A stretch of 64,000 bases of DNA from Nomia melanderi. Its lineage: Eukaryota > Arthropoda > Insecta > Hymenoptera > Halictidae. Location: NCBI RefSeq assembly GCF_051020985.1, contig NC_135007.1, forward strand, positions 4,337,001 through 4,401,000, read 5' to 3'. The position numbers were made by a program, and so were the translations under genes. A model generated the notes under the pieces. The model saw only the letters and a list, made by a program, of their open reading frames with translations, was not told the DNA's origin and did no database searches. How positions within the stretch are numbered: position 1 is the first letter of the stretch; each line of letters opens with the position of its first letter. Shown piece by piece: positions 39,475 through 52,900 of the stretch.

Positions 39475-40832
39475 AATCATTTGTCCATCGTTATGATAAT
39501 AATCGAAATACACGAAAACGAAATAATTACTTCTATAGTAAAATGAAACTATTGTCAAATGTGTAAAATATGAGTAAAGAAAGTAGACGCTACAATTGCA
39601 TTTAAAAAGTAAGCGTTGTCAAGGGAATACATGTATGACATTCCACTTAAACAAATGCATCACCATCCAAATAATGGCAAACACGTTCAATGGGTACTAA
39701 CATACTTCGCATACCATCAAAATTTATCATTAGAATCACTAGAGAGCTATGAATTAGGAGATGACTTTCTGAAAGTTAGCTTTCATCTTTTTTCATCTCA
39801 TTTTCAATATTAATTTGCAATTCGTCAATATGGTTAAACGTAACCAATCAAAACCATAAACAAAATCCCTGCGCCGTCCCGCTAGACATCAAGTTATTTC
39901 CCAACAGTATTTAAACCGTCCAATAATCAATGAGAACCCAAAATTCCTCACGTGGTCGGACTCAAGGAACATCAATCAGAAACAAAGTTTCACTGGTTGA
40001 TCCGCGCAGTCAATCGAACGTACTGCCATTCATCAAACCGGGACCACGTCTGGCTGAGAGTTAGCCCAGCCAGGCGTCCAATTACTTTCTCGTACGGGGA
40101 CGTTGCACGCGTCATTACGTAGCGTCTCCGCTTTTGTTCATTTCCAGTACCCCGTCAACCCCTTCTTCGACCCCATTCAGGTTTACCTCCCTTCGATGTC
40201 CGCCATTACGCGTTCCTTACGAGCGAGCAGGTGCGGTGAAGCAGCGGTCGAAGCCGCAGGCCAGCAAACTATGCGTAGGAAGGGATAAAAGTATCCGTTC
40301 ATTTGAGAGTAAACTATCACCAATTGCTATTGAGAAGATTTTTTTGAAGTCGATACCGCGACGAAAGAGCATCGCCAAATTCATCGTCACTTTCAAAAGA
40401 GTATTACAGGATTCTTCTATTGAAGTGAAAGTTTAACATCAGTTCAAACGAATGTAATAATCGAACAATGGACTTTTTGCGTTTTCTTTCGTTTATTTAA
40501 CTTTATATTAATTCCTATATTGTCCGAGTGATCAATTGTTCAATTGTCTTTCCTTTTGTCTCTGTTTCCGTTAAGCAAATTTAGTCATCTAACTTGTTTA
40601 CCTTCAGTTTGTAGCCAGTTACTTGACTGATTACGAGTAGGAATAGGTATATACTTTGAGAGTTATTCTCTGAGAGTACTCTTCAGAGATACTCTGATTG
40701 CTGCTTTTATCGAGTATCGCAACTCCGCAATAAACATACCTTGCTCTAAAATGAATACGTACCCTACAGTTGAGTATCCATTTGATAATAAAACTGTGAT
40801 CATCAATTTTAAATTTTCTCACACAGTCATTT

Positions 40833-41048
40833 TTAACCCTTAACAACCCAGTATCCTTTTCCACTACAACCGATCAACAGTGTCCAACAGACACGTCACA
40901 AAAAATCCCCAATATTATATCAAAATAAATTAATTAATATATTGTCATTATTACACAAGTCATAAATATTATTACTTAATTATGGAAACGATTTGCGCAA
41001 ATAAATAAATTCAAAAACGAGTCCGCTGCGCAGGTTATTAAGGGTTAA
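40833..41048. mobile_element. TTAA-bounded piggyBac-type MITE (216 bp)
   Basis: Left TTAACCCTTAACAACCCAGT; right end reversed TTAACCCTTAATAACCTGCG. Fifteen of the first 16 bases are paired, TTAA at both borders, CCC start. The outer 12 bases are identical to those of the piggyBac-like relic at 55003, making it a plausible dependent of that lineage. Confidence 0.8.
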
Positions 41049-41099
41049 CGCAGTATTTACTCCTAATAAATGATCTCGAAAGCAACCGGTGATAGTTTT

Positions 41100-41735
41100 A
41101 TTCTGAAATGGACGCCTAGCTTAAGAATCCGGGCCGCGTTTCGATCTCTCTCGTATAAACCCGGGCCGCGGGAGGACGTTCAGCGAACGAGCCACTGGGA
41201 CTGATGGCGATGGCGATGGCGATGGCGATGGCGGTCGGTTCCGCCGAGTTGGAGCTCGCAGTCGGGTGAAAAGGGTTACGCTCCGAGGAGAATAAGGACG
41301 AGAACAACAGGGCAATAAAGCGGACGAGGCGAGGGTCGCGCGAACTGCGAGAGAGGGAAGAGTAAACGGAGAAAGATAGATGAAGGGAGCGAACAGAGCG
41401 AAAAACCGGAGGACAAAGCTGGGGAGAGGGACGATGGGGGTGGTAAGGGTGAGTTCGGTGTCGGGATAACTTGACGACGGAGCTGCACTATGTTATCCCT
41501 CAGCCGTAACCGAAGAAGAAGCGGAGGAGCAGGGGCGTGCCTCGTACCTCCTTACAAACTGCCGAAACTTTGACTACCGCCACCCTTCCGACCTTCCGAC
41601 CTTCCGACTGCCGGCTTTACGTGGCAGCTTGCGCGCCACCGCTACTCACGCCCTTTCCTTTCACCGTAGTGAATGCGCGCGTGTGTGCGCGCGTCCTTTA
41701 TTTTCGAGTGCGGGTCACCGGAACGTAACTTCTCA
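41100..41735. other. GC-rich island in the UGT intron
   Basis: Purine-rich and CpG-rich block, with GACCTTCC repeated three times near 41590 and CGCGCG runs near 41680. Open frames on both strands lack recognisable domains. Confidence 0.35.
41203..41232. repeat. (GATGGC)5 microsatellite
   Basis: Five perfect hexamers. In reverse translation they give an Ala-Ile or Pro-Ser run, not evidence of coding. Confidence 0.9.
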
Positions 41736-41748
41736 CACGCAACACCCT

Positions 41749-41956
41749 TTAACACTAGGTTTTCGGAACGCGACAGTTCAATGCATACTGAATTTTATAA
41801 ACATTATGTGGTAAATGTTTACGTCAAGTTTGATTGAGGCTACAACACAAATGTTTATTGTCTTTCAAGCGTTCGATTTCTCTAATACAAATGAACGAAG
41901 TTTAATTTTTCTAAGACGATAAAGTGTACGATAAATGTCCGTAAACTTAACGTTAA
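41749..41956. mobile_element. TTAA-bounded MITE, family C (208 bp)
   Basis: Left TTAACACTAGGTTTTCGGAA; right end reversed TTAACGTTAAGTTTACGGAC. Its first 60 bases align with the copy at 6328. It immediately follows the GC island. Confidence 0.68.
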
Positions 41957-42334
41957 AGAATACCGGTGGTTCTTTAACCCTCTGCGGATGAGACCGCGAT
42001 TTTTATATTATTATCGATTTATATTAAAATTACGAATGTATAGAAAAATGTTTCACACAGAAGTGATGTACCTTGTCATTTTAAAACAGGTATCATTCTT
42101 GCTACGAGTGTCCCTTTCTAGTGCGCCAAGTTAAATGATGATTAGACGTCATTTATATTCATAAATATTATTGAACGTATACAATAAGGGTGGAAGTATT
42201 GCATATTTGGAAACTGTTTAAAAAAATTGTTTATCTAAACAGACTTGTGTACTAATTCATTCAAATAATCAGCGTTGCACTGTAAGAAATTTGTTTTACA
42301 AAAACCAATTTCATTTTCTCAATATCTCATTTAC

Positions 42335-42412
42335 AAGATTTATTAGATTCAATAAAACATTAGAGTCGAGAAGACAGTCGCCGAAACAAACTGATAGCAA
42401 AAAACGTGTTAA
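42335..42412. repeat. Dispersed repeat E (copy 4)
   Basis: Contains AATAAAACATTAGAGTCGAG and CGCCGAAACAAACTGATAG, ends CGTGTTAA. The most diverged of the four copies. Confidence 0.42.
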
Positions 42413-43549
42413 ATGAGAAAACACATCATCTACTCCAACTCCCATACTATCTGCGAAGTAGTCTCTCTCCCCATTTATTCCGGCTATCGGAGTTTTTCAT
42501 GAACACCAGCCCAACCATGAAACATATCACGATCGCAGGAGCACGGGAAGAACACCGTGTCCTAAAACTGCAATAAAATTCGACGAAATTACGGAAACGT
42601 TTGCGCGCAAGTTAAAGTCCTCAGTTGGTACGGTTTCTCTGGCGGCGCGTGGTACAATGCGGCCCCGAAGTTACGTCCTAATTACTTCCGGAGTGGGCGA
42701 CGTAAGTCGAGGTACAGAGGGTAGACATGTATGCATGTATGCGAACATACATATTTGTACATGTATTTATTAAATTAAAGGATATATTTTCTTTGAAATG
42801 TATAAAAATGATAGAAAGGATTACATTTAACCAACGTTTACGAAGAACCGAAGAGATCACGATATTCATGAGTAATACTGGAACGTACTGGATGGTCTTC
42901 ATTGGTCTTTATTGCGATTAAAGTACGTTCTTTATCTTTAGGAAGCACCCTCACTGTTGTTTCTGGCAACTTTATCTTTTAGTTGATCTCAAAACCTTGT
43001 ACTCCACTATCAGACAGTTTCATTATCTCTAATTTACTTTCTAAACTTATAGCATTTCTTTTTTCAACAATATAATTTACAGATAAGGACATCTGACGCT
43101 GTGGTGCTATTACACATACGTAAATAATTGTCTTAATTCTCGATTAATTACACTTGTATACTTATGATTACTGTAAATATATTTCTATAAGTTCTTAAAC
43201 GGTGTATAAACTATATTCAGTTAACAAATTAGCGAACGGGCTAATTTTCAAAAAACTGAATTGTGCAGATGGCCATGTTCAATGAGATCAACTTATATCA
43301 ATATATATAGAAAAACTCAAATATCATATTTTTATGTAATGTATTTTAAACAGACAATCAGTTCTGATTAAATTTAATATTTTTTAAAATGCTGTGATAA
43401 TTAGCGATGTTACATAGCTTAGCTGTCTTTACATAAAAACTAGATTTCTCATTACCAGTATGCAATATATTGAAACTAAATACGTAGAGCAAGAAACATT
43501 GGTTAAAAACAATCAATTGCCACATTACATAGAGATGACGTAACTGTAA

Positions 43550-43837
43550 AATGATGTAAATCGGGAGGACGTAACTCGGGGTCCCACTATACAACGTGAA
43601 TATGATCATCGCGACGAACGGGACGTGGAATTAGAGCAGCAAACCGGAGAGATTCTACGTCGACTGCAACAGCCCCGGTATATACGTCATTTAATCGCAG
43701 CTCGAATGGCTGTAAGTCGAAGTTGGCTTACAAGCGCAATCATGCGCAGAGATCTCGACGAATTGAATGGCCATTTCGTGTCGCCTCGCGAGACTCAGGA
43801 CCCGGTCCAAGGAATCGAACGGGACGTACATCAGTGA
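43550..43837 (+). other. Unassigned 95-codon open frame in a GC-rich block
   Basis: Open from after a TAA at 43547 to TGA at 43835-43837. The translation is charged and Arg/Gln-rich, containing REYDHRDERDVELEQQTGEI and later SWLTSAIMRRDLDELNGHF. That is less simple than most frames here. A donor-like AGAG/GTAAGC follows at about 43964, but in a different frame. I recognise no family. It could be a fragment of a retroelement Gag, a lineage-specific exon, or chance in GC-rich DNA. Confidence 0.25.
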
Positions 43838-44854
43838 CAAGACTCGCGAGCCTCATCTTCTATACCCGACTCCGTTGATTCTAGAAGTCGTGAACCGCAG
43901 GCAATAATATAACTTCGGTTATGGGGATTTTAAGATCGCGCCGATCACCCGAGACTACCAGAGGTAAGCTTCATGGCCGAGAGACTGGATAGACGACCGC
44001 CACTTTGACTCTGTCGACCCAGAAACTCGTGATCTTGCTTGGTTTATTGCCTCGATGTGTCTTTAAATGGATACTATCGAGATACGGCACGCAACGACAA
44101 CATATTACTTTAATCAGAGAATTCAGAAACTTCCTAATTGCCAATCCGTTCCCCCGTATCTCACCCGTCCCGCTGCAACCGCTGTGATGGAGGGATAAGA
44201 AAAACTGGACCTGGCAATTCTTTATCGGATGCTTTAAAAATGGATTATTATGGAAAATTGTTATTTTAATTAATGATATTTACTGTGCTAATAATAGGGT
44301 TAGTATGATTTGTTGTTTAAATGAATCGAATAGATGGCAATGAGTCGATGTTGATTAGTTTCTTTTAGATAGTGTTTTGATTTTTGTAAACAAAAATGGC
44401 TAGAATTGCCATTAATCTATTTTCTTGTGACTTTTTCCTTGTAAGACTAAGAGTTACTTTATTGTTAAAAGTTTTTCAACTGAAAAAGGTATGATATATT
44501 TGTTATAAGAATCGCATAGGATTAGCTGCATAATATTAAGTTTGATTAAATTTTGAAATTTATTAAAAATGGATTTAAAAGGTACCCATTAGTACGAATT
44601 AATAAATAATATGTTTAGGCAAAAGTCACGAATAACTAAACGAAAGACTATATGACTATAGTTCCTAATATTTAAACTTTAATATATAAACTTAACATAA
44701 CTAGAGTTAATGGAAAAGCCAATCGTGAAGATAACTACACATGACATTGAAAGGTATCCATTCTTAAACGATCGCGTTGTGCAGCTAATTACCTTCCAAG
44801 GTTATTGCAATGCACTAATAGTGGAAATAGAAATAAAAGGAAAGATCTAAATTA

Positions 44855-45000
44855 CAAAAACTGATTAATCGATCAATATAGAAATTGATATAAAGTTAAA
44901 TAAACAAAAGAAAACAAAATTTTGAATAAAATTTTTAAATCATTCAAATGACCGGTTCGCGGTACAGTTAGTGTTAAAGAACCGGTAAGTTTAGTGTTAA
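44855..45000. mobile_element. TTAA-ending repeat G (partial, copy 1)
   Basis: Shares about 120 bases with 50120-50250: GATTAATCGATCAATATAGA-like, ATATAAAGTTAAATAAACAA-like and AATTTTTAAATCATTCAAAT-like blocks. Ends GTTAGTGTTAA at 44974-44977; a second GTTTAGTGTTAA end follows 23 bases later (44997-45000). The left border is not clear. Confidence 0.5.
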
Positions 45001-45650
45001 ACCGTCAAATCAGACGAAGAATCTCATCACCGAGCTCGAACAGCCGACAGGATAAGATCACGGCGATCGTTACCTTTCGCTTATGATTTAAGGCTGATTT
45101 AATTACGAGCGCGCGAGTCACCGGACGAAGCGACGAAAGGTGCCTAATAAATCAGAACGACGGGAAAGCGTTGGCAGGTTCGTGTTCGACGGGGCCTCGG
45201 TTCTAGGTAATTACGACAGGCCAGGATTTACGAGTGCGCCTTGGATCTTCGACAGCGGGGGTGGAAACTCTCCCGATCCTCCGATGGTACACGCGGCAGA
45301 TGCGATTGTATCCCCGATACATAACGCCTTGAATATTAATTAATAAATAGATTCGTGCCGTGTAATTGGACGATCGAGATTTGCATCCCGTGGTTACGTG
45401 ATCGAAATATAGGCACCGGTAATCGGACTGGGGTGCAGCGCGCCGACTGCGTGCGGAGGGTTTGGACGTCACGCGCGTAACGTTAAGCCGGACATCGACG
45501 CCGACGCGCTGCGCCACTCCGAATGGCCAAAGGTTCCGCGGAAATTTGCATTTACCGGCGCGAAGTATTCCACGTTACGCGAGTTCCACAATGCTGTTCA
45601 CGAACAGATTTCGATCTGTCCGTGAACTACGTTCGCTGACAATGTGGGCA
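45000..45650. other. GC-rich intronic island
   Basis: CpG-rich block with overlapping open frames on both strands, none with a recognisable domain. Confidence 0.35.
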
Positions 45651-46379
45651 CTTTTAACCTCTTGTCTTATGTTACCATATCGGCAAAGTTTCGCGTTCAC
45701 GATTTGAACGATTCATTCTGTAATGCCCACCTCCAACGATAAATCAATTTCAATGAAAGAACTTTAAGATTGCTCAGAGAGGAAGACGTAGATCATAGGA
45801 TGAAATGATTTGTATAACTATTTAACTGATTTAATGTTTGATATACACAAAGTGTCGGTACTCGGACGGTGGAATGAGTCGATCTAATTGTTCCTTGATT
45901 CTCAGCTACCTTGTTGACGCTAACGTCTAGATTTTTTTGGGGGTCTTTGGATTAGTTGTTCCCTTCGAAACCCTGCACCACTGACAACAGCGTGAGGGTG
46001 AACAGTTACCGTGCCTTCAACTGATTGCCAGGGTGATGTTCTGTGTCATGAGAAAAACCCAAAACCTACAGAAATTCGGAGTCTCGGACACAGCTCGCCA
46101 CGTGGCTAGCACTTTCTCCACAACCAGCTTGCAGATGCTCAAGAACTCCGTTTTATTGCCGGCCAAGCACCGATGAGCCGCACGAGGTTGGGCCTACTTG
46201 TACTTTATGGAGTCTATTGTATACTAGTATCTCGTATCTGTCTTGCGCCGCGACGCGACATTTTATGATTTCTTTCATAACTGTGCTTGCTGGAATAACC
46301 TTGTGTAGTATCTAGAATTTTAGCGTAGTTTTGGATATTTCTGAGGAGCGTGAATGCAAGAAAATGTGTGAGCGAATTA

Positions 46380-46422
46380 TATACATACATACATACATAC
46401 ATACATACATACATACATACAC
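46380..46422. repeat. (ATAC)n microsatellite
   Basis: About ten perfect tetramers. Confidence 0.9.
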
Positions 46423-46869
46423 TATACTTGTCATTGACAATTTACCCAGAGGCACAAAAGAATTCCCAATTCATCTATAGTATAGATTCTATAAGAATAG
46501 TAAACCCACGTTTACTTTGAACCATGATAATTAATAATAGAAAAATAGTATTTGGTTGAAAATCAAAATAATCGAGTGAAATTTAAGTCTTTTTAAGCTC
46601 CCATTTTGAGAATTTCTTCAAGTGTTGAAATTTCTTCAACCTCTTGTTTCCCGACTTTCGACTACAAGATGTAGTCTACAACTCAACAGATTGCATCTTG
46701 ACTGCCACTCTCTCTACCATTATACACACGCCGTTCGTATCGGTGCTAATCCACATCAGTTTCAGCCTCAATTTTTCGGATTCCTAATCGACTCTGTGTT
46801 ATCGGGTCTGTATGGATTCATGGCAATAACTTGTCACTTCTAAACTTTTCGACTTTTTGGCAAAATGTC

Positions 46870-47280
46870 ATCTATTTTACCGATCCAGTCCACTGGTCCT
46901 TGTACGATCGAAAACAGTCCGCGTGTGGAACGAATTGCGTGGCTAACGACACGATGAAATGCGAGACTGGAATTGGCGTTAACCGAGCAGGCGATCCGCT
47001 GCCACCTGGTCGCGTGAGCCGACGCAATTGTTAAACGCAACGTCTCATGCACGACTAATATAAAATTAACGAACAATTTGGAAACAACATCGCAAAGGCC
47101 GTCGACGGTTGTCGTGACGCGAGCTACCGTTGCACCTCGTAATCACCACTTCCCGTTGATTTATGGCGGCGAGCTCTTGCGCCGTGAGCCCGGCTCAAAG
47201 TAAGAAAGTCGTCGCGAATAAGCGCCGTAAGGCTGTAGTTAGGCGATAGTCACGATACCAGCAATAAGAAGCAGGATATA
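46870..47280. other. GC-richer intronic patch
   Basis: CpG-containing stretch, no gene or repeat recognised. Confidence 0.3.
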
Positions 47281-49804
47281 CTCGAAACTGGAGGAGAACT
47301 GAGGATCGATTTCCAGGTTAGATTCATTTGGTAAGGCTGTTACAAATATTTAACCTGTTGTGAAGGAAACTGTTGACTTTAACCAATTGTGTCAATTGTG
47401 TCTGTATGCATTTTTGAGCTTGAGCTTGTAGCAAACTCGATTTGCTAAGATTTGAGCCACTCACTGGATAAATCGATTAACTCCACAAAACAAAAAGTAG
47501 AGAAAAGTGATGCAATGTTTATATATTGATATTTAAAGTTTCCATTTAAATGCAAAATCAAATAATCATTATAGCATCTATTCCATTTCATTATTACAGG
47601 TGTAGTTCAAATCTATCGAGCATGTAAAATTCATAAAATAGTATATCCTTGATGTAATTTTTATTATTATTGAAGAGTAAATAATCAGGTCGTTAACGAC
47701 AGGACAGAAATATGAAGTTTTACTATTGGCCGGTTTTGAAATGAATTTTTGTAATTATTGAATATTTGATGTGCGCGACTTAAACTTTCTCTACATGCCA
47801 AATTAGTTCCTATTCCTCTAGGAATCTTTGTTCTACACATCCATTATCCTCTCATCCTTTCGCTTTGAACTTAGAGACAAATAATACTGAGAAAAATTCC
47901 CACGCATACAACAAACCCTTTGCAGTACAATGAATTCTCTGCAGTACAATGCTTTTCAATGAATCGTTTTGTAAATTTATTATGCCATCATTAAAGAAAC
48001 ATAACTTAATTTTTAAACTCGATGATTTTATCTGTAAACGAAATATAAAATAGGAGAACGTGTTATTTATTAAATAAAACAGTTTTCTTTTAAACATATT
48101 TAGTATGGATAAATATGTAAACTCTAGAATCACATCTAATGCATTTTAACTAACCGTAAAAGTAGTTCGTTAAATATTAGAAATGATATCTGACTCTTTT
48201 GATTACTGATTTAAGGAATGAAGCACGGTTAATTCATAAAAAGTTTTTACTAACAACTCAATAAAATGTGTGCAATGGATAGAAATATGATACTCTTAAA
48301 GTCTGCAATATTGGATATATTTATCTACTGATTCCTTATGAAGGCAATTAACTTCAAGTTTTTCTCGTTTCATTATCTTTGAATGATAAATATCAGAATT
48401 GTTTCCACAACTCATATAGTAACTCGTTTAAACGGTACACACTCTCAAATGGAAAGCATTTTAGATATAGAATAACGAATATCTTCGTGATATTGCTCGA
48501 AGCATTACAATTTCAATTTACTCGTGAAGATCTTGAGGCAAACCATGTATAATTATTAATATGCAGATCTTACGCATTCAGAAAATACCAAAGTATTTAA
48601 AATTCAGTATAGCAAAATCTTTATTGATACTAACTATAGATTTTATTTTCAATTCGTAAGTCAACCAGGTTTACGACTTGTACCTGACCTTTGACTATTT
48701 TCGAGATTAAAACTTCAATACATGTTTTGCATGCAGTTTTTTAATTTTTTATTTTATTCGTTACTTTCATTTATTGACAGGAGAACACAAAGTCCTGTGT
48801 AATTTACTAGGGATGTCTTTTTTGCATTTTAATAATGGCTTTTCCTTTAATCCTTTATAACATGTGCATCCTTCCATCGCGACGTAGTACCATCTCTTCG
48901 GAAATGAAATCAAAAATAAAAGAAAATCGCCCTTAAGACCATTATTGGAGCCATTTTTCCTTCTACTAACATTTTGAGAACATGTTGATTTAATCAAAAA
49001 AGATAAGAAAAAAACACCCAAAATACAATGATCATATTAGATCAAATCAAAATAATCTTTCTACTCATTGCTAGTTTTTACTTGCATATGATTAGTAATT
49101 ACTTGCATTACTTGTATTTTGATGAATGATAAAAGTACATTTAAAATTCAAGAACACTTCACACTCTTTGTATTCACACACATACGTTTCCAGGAGTGTT
49201 TGAAGTTAAACAACATTTTCAATGCTTCTAGCCTACTCTGAGCCTAAACACTACAAGTGCTCTGAAATATCGATTCGGAGCAAAGTTGGGACCGTACAAC
49301 AGATTTCCTTTTACTTCGATCACCTGCGGTATATACCCACGATGCTATACTTGTAACCTTGTTCTTTAGTTCAATAAAGTGTAGTAAAGCAAACTTAGAA
49401 TTTCCTAACATACTCATAACTCCATATAACTAGTTTTAGAGCTAACATCCTTCGTATCTGCAAGTTTATGTTTAATACACTATAAAACTGTGCGATTACC
49501 TGTTGCATAAATTAATCCATAAAAATCTATATTTTTATGAAGATTGACAACCTAATGAACTTCTGGCTTTATAACAACGGTTTGTTAATCTTAAAAATTC
49601 CAAATGAGTATTCATGAAACTACAGACTCGAGGATTTTAAATACGGTTACTTTTCTTATATCAGAAATTACGTATTATATCGAACATCTTTGATTGTGAC
49701 ATATAAGTATCTATAATAAATAATTATTTTAGAATTTTTAATGTCTAGGAAACTTTTAAAAAATCTAAAATTATAGATAGTTCTAATGGAAAAGATGATC
49801 TAAC

Positions 49805-50246
49805 TTAACACTAAAATTCTAGGTTCTTCATGCATTTATAATTTTTTTCTCGTATAGGTGTCAAACGTGAGATATACACTTGAGAAACAAAGAAAAACAT
49901 AATTCTGCAACGCCAAAAGTTAATACGAAGATATTCAAGGAAACAAACCTAAAGAACTTCCAATAAAAGCTATGAAATTATAATAACACTAATCGTATCG
50001 ACGCTTTGTATATATTTATTCTTATTGCAACCAGTCTAATAACTAGCCTCAGAAGAAAGATAAACAAGTTAGACAATAAACTTTTCTTAATGGAAACAGA
50101 AACAAAAGTAAAGACACACATTGAAAAATTGATTAATCGGAGAATATAGAAATCGATATAAAGTTAGACGAACAAAAGAAAACGCAGAATTTTCAACCAA
50201 ATTTTTAAACCGATCATTCGACCAGTCACGTTACATTTAGTATTAA
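49805..50246. mobile_element. TTAA-bounded element, repeat G (442 bp)
   Basis: Left TTAACACTAAAATTCTAGGT; right end reversed TTAATACTAAATGTAACGTG. About 11 bases are paired with TTAA borders. The right 130 bases match 44855-44977. A family D end (TTAACTGCGCTTGACGAGTA) starts four bases later at 50251. Confidence 0.5.
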
Positions 50247-50384
50247 CCAGTTAACTGCGCTTGACGAGTATACACGTCATCTTAAAACTGTAAATGATGC
50301 CAACTTTTTCAGCGATGGACTATTTATTGTTTTAGATCAATGCGTAATTCTTTTTCATTCCACTTTAATTTTTCAGTAGAATAT

Positions 50385-50640
50385 GTTATAAGTGCGTTTG
50401 CAAATATATTATATTGTTATCTATAACCGGTACAGCTACTTCATCGTTAATAATTTATTAGTAAAAGAACAAATTTTTACGTTTATTCTACGTCTACGTT
50501 TACTACAAAGGTTAACGATTGATAATAGAGAAGTAATATTTAATTTATATTTCAAAAAAATAAATAACACTTAGATTTCTCAAATTCAGTTGAAAATTTT
50601 CGTCACGGGTCTCACACAACATTGTAGGTCAAGGGGTTAA
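50385..50640. mobile_element. MITE, family B, inverted copy
   Basis: Ends GGTCAAGGGGTTAA at 50640. Reversed, it starts TTAACCCCTTGACCTACAAT and continues GACCCGTGACGAAAATTTTC-like, the same as 55671 and similar to 2724. The left border is approximate. Confidence 0.62.
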
Positions 50641-50689
50641 AAGAAACTTAAAATCTATCCATTATTTGCTCTCCGAAATATTTATCATT

Positions 50690-51370
50690 CCTTACGAGCA
50701 GCCCTAATCTGTAAGTTCAACGCACCCAGCCAACGCCAGAATTCCTCGGGTTAGCGGGTACCACGAGCGCAACTCCGACGAGAGCTACGCTCGAGAACTC
50801 ATACACTAAAAGGCTCGAAAGCCATTTCAAAAAGAATCAGTCCTCGACCCCCTCGTCATAGAACATCCATCTGCGAACGTCTGGCCGCGATGTCTGAAAT
50901 ATTCACCTTCGGCCAATTATCGCGGCTCGCGAAAGCGGACCTCGCGGAGTGCGTAAACAGAAAGCGACGCGTCTCGCCGCATCGTGCTGTGCGCCGTACG
51001 GTTAACAAGTTATCCGAGGGCCACGCATTGAATAATGTAGAATTTAATTTCGGCCAGTGAGGCTCGACGGTCGTCATCGGTCCGTGGCGTTGATTCGTAC
51101 CGTGAAACATTTAGCGGCCGTGAAATTTCCCATGCGACCGGAGCCGGATACGGCTGGGACAGAGTGCGCATCGCGACGCTGCGCACCGGGCCGATCCTCT
51201 AACCCACCTCGCGTATTTGTCGATGGACGAGAACCATCCGGAGAACACGTCCGCTCTTTTCCGCGATTCGTGCCTTGAATTTAGGACCGAACGACCTGGG
51301 GAAAGGGAGAAAAAAATGGGCGCGTCCGGCCGTGGTACATGGAGAAAAGAGGATGCGTTGATGCTGAGTC
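50690..51370. other. GC-rich intronic island
   Basis: CpG-rich block with open frames on both strands (50856-51110 reverse, 51057-51278 forward), no domain recognised. Confidence 0.35.
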
Positions 51371-51654
51371 GACACAGGGATTGAAAAGGCTTTGAAAATA
51401 ACTATTTGAAACTGTTTTATATCGGTTCCTACTGAAACAGTTATGGAGATCGAAATAAAGTCATAACTGTTATTTGGTATATCGGTTGTGAAGTATATCG
51501 ATGTTGGTTTTGTTTCTTTAGAACTGATATTAAATCGGTTCTATGACTGCTGTTTTCTAATTTTGTATTTCTGTTCTGCATTTTGTTGAGAACCGAATAG
51601 TGACAGTTATATAACGTATATAATATCGATTCTGTATAGCAGAAGAGAAACCGA

Positions 51655-51943
51655 TATAGCCTGACCGTGTCAAAATGAAATGTAAGTGCTGTGCAAATGG
51701 AAGTTCTGTCACTCTTCTTCAACTGTGTTAAGCCGAAATCATACAATTCGAATACTGTGTAAATCGAGAGCTAACTGTACTCAGTTGTTAACAGGAGGGT
51801 CAACCCTTTGAGTACTGAATACTTTATTGCTTAGCTTGTCGCCTGAAGATCAGTAAACTATGTTACTTTATACAATGCATGATTAAGTTGTAATCATAAT
51901 TCCTTAGGTTCACAAAATTGAATAATGGTTAAAAACGTGTATA
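51655..51943. repeat. Dispersed composite repeat R1, second copy (partial)
   Basis: Matches 24362-24595 over most of its length (GTGTCAAAATGAAATGTAAG, CACTCTTCTTCAACTGTG, ACTTTATACAATGCATGATT). It retains about 45 bases next to the MITE that the 24.6 kb copy has lost. Confidence 0.68.
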
Positions 51944-52060
51944 TTAACACTAAAACTACCGAGCAATGAAATTGACATTTTGAAATTCTTCTATAAAAAC
52001 TCCAAGAGTGCATCTATTTAGATTTTAATTGATTTTTAATTCAGTTTGCACATTGGTAGA
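51944..52060. mobile_element. MITE, family A, truncated
   Basis: Begins TTAACACTAAAACTACCGAG, matches 24605-24700, and diverges after the AATTCAGTTTGC block. The right end is missing. Confidence 0.6.
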
Positions 52061-52499
52061 TCAGTTTTAAGAATTCTATTATAATCGATTAATAAAAGCT
52101 CCGAAGACTCATATATTTTCAAACAAACATTTAAGAATAAAATATAAAAATTAGGAATACTCTTTAATAACTCATTTATAAAACTGAAAGAAAGATAAGC
52201 ATAGAAAACATTGTAATTTTCATATAACACAACTTCAACAAATGTTTCAAGGTTTCAATTTCAGATTTATTTAGTCCGCAGCATTTCCAACAGATTTGTT
52301 CGTCGTAACTTTAACTTTTTCTTAAAAGTTTCTTATTCGCGCAAAAATGCATTGAATAGAAATTTCAATTAACACACTGCATTTTATATCAGTCCTCTGT
52401 GAATAGTGAAAATAATTATAAAATTACAGTTATTTCATAACTAATCGAAAATGTTCACAGTTTCATTCAACTGAGGATTTGAGGAAAGAGTGAAAAAGA

Positions 52500-52900
52500 A
52501 GGGGTGGGGGGAGGAATGAAAAAACATCGGCGAGTCCTGTTCCGGATTAACAGGGGGTCGCCTGTGCAGCAACGACGATGCACTTCCCGGATATCCGAGC
52601 GTCCGGACAGCTCGTGAGATATTCAACGGACCGAATATCCGGCCAGATTATACGATTTTCCTTTTTTGCCGCGGTTCACCCCTAGCTCATCCGTTTCACC
52701 CTTTCCCTTCTTTCTACTATTTTCCTCCTTTCGTCTCGTTTTCTTTTCCCGACGCGAACCGGCACGCTCGGATGTGCACGCGAAGTTTTAAGGGATAACC
52801 GATACGTTTCGGACTGTGGCAATACGTGCGTCATGACGCCGCGCAGGCCGCGCGTATGCGTCATTTATTTCGAGGAGGAAAAGTGATCGGCTTCAGCATC
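52500..52900. other. GC-richer intronic patch near the UGT exon
   Basis: CpG-rich sequence with pyrimidine-rich tracts near 52700. No gene recognised. Confidence 0.3.

Noticed and set aside
43964..43970. Donor-like AGAG/GTAAGC on the plus strand
   Set aside because: No open frame with support leads into it; the nearby 95-codon frame stops 127 bases earlier.
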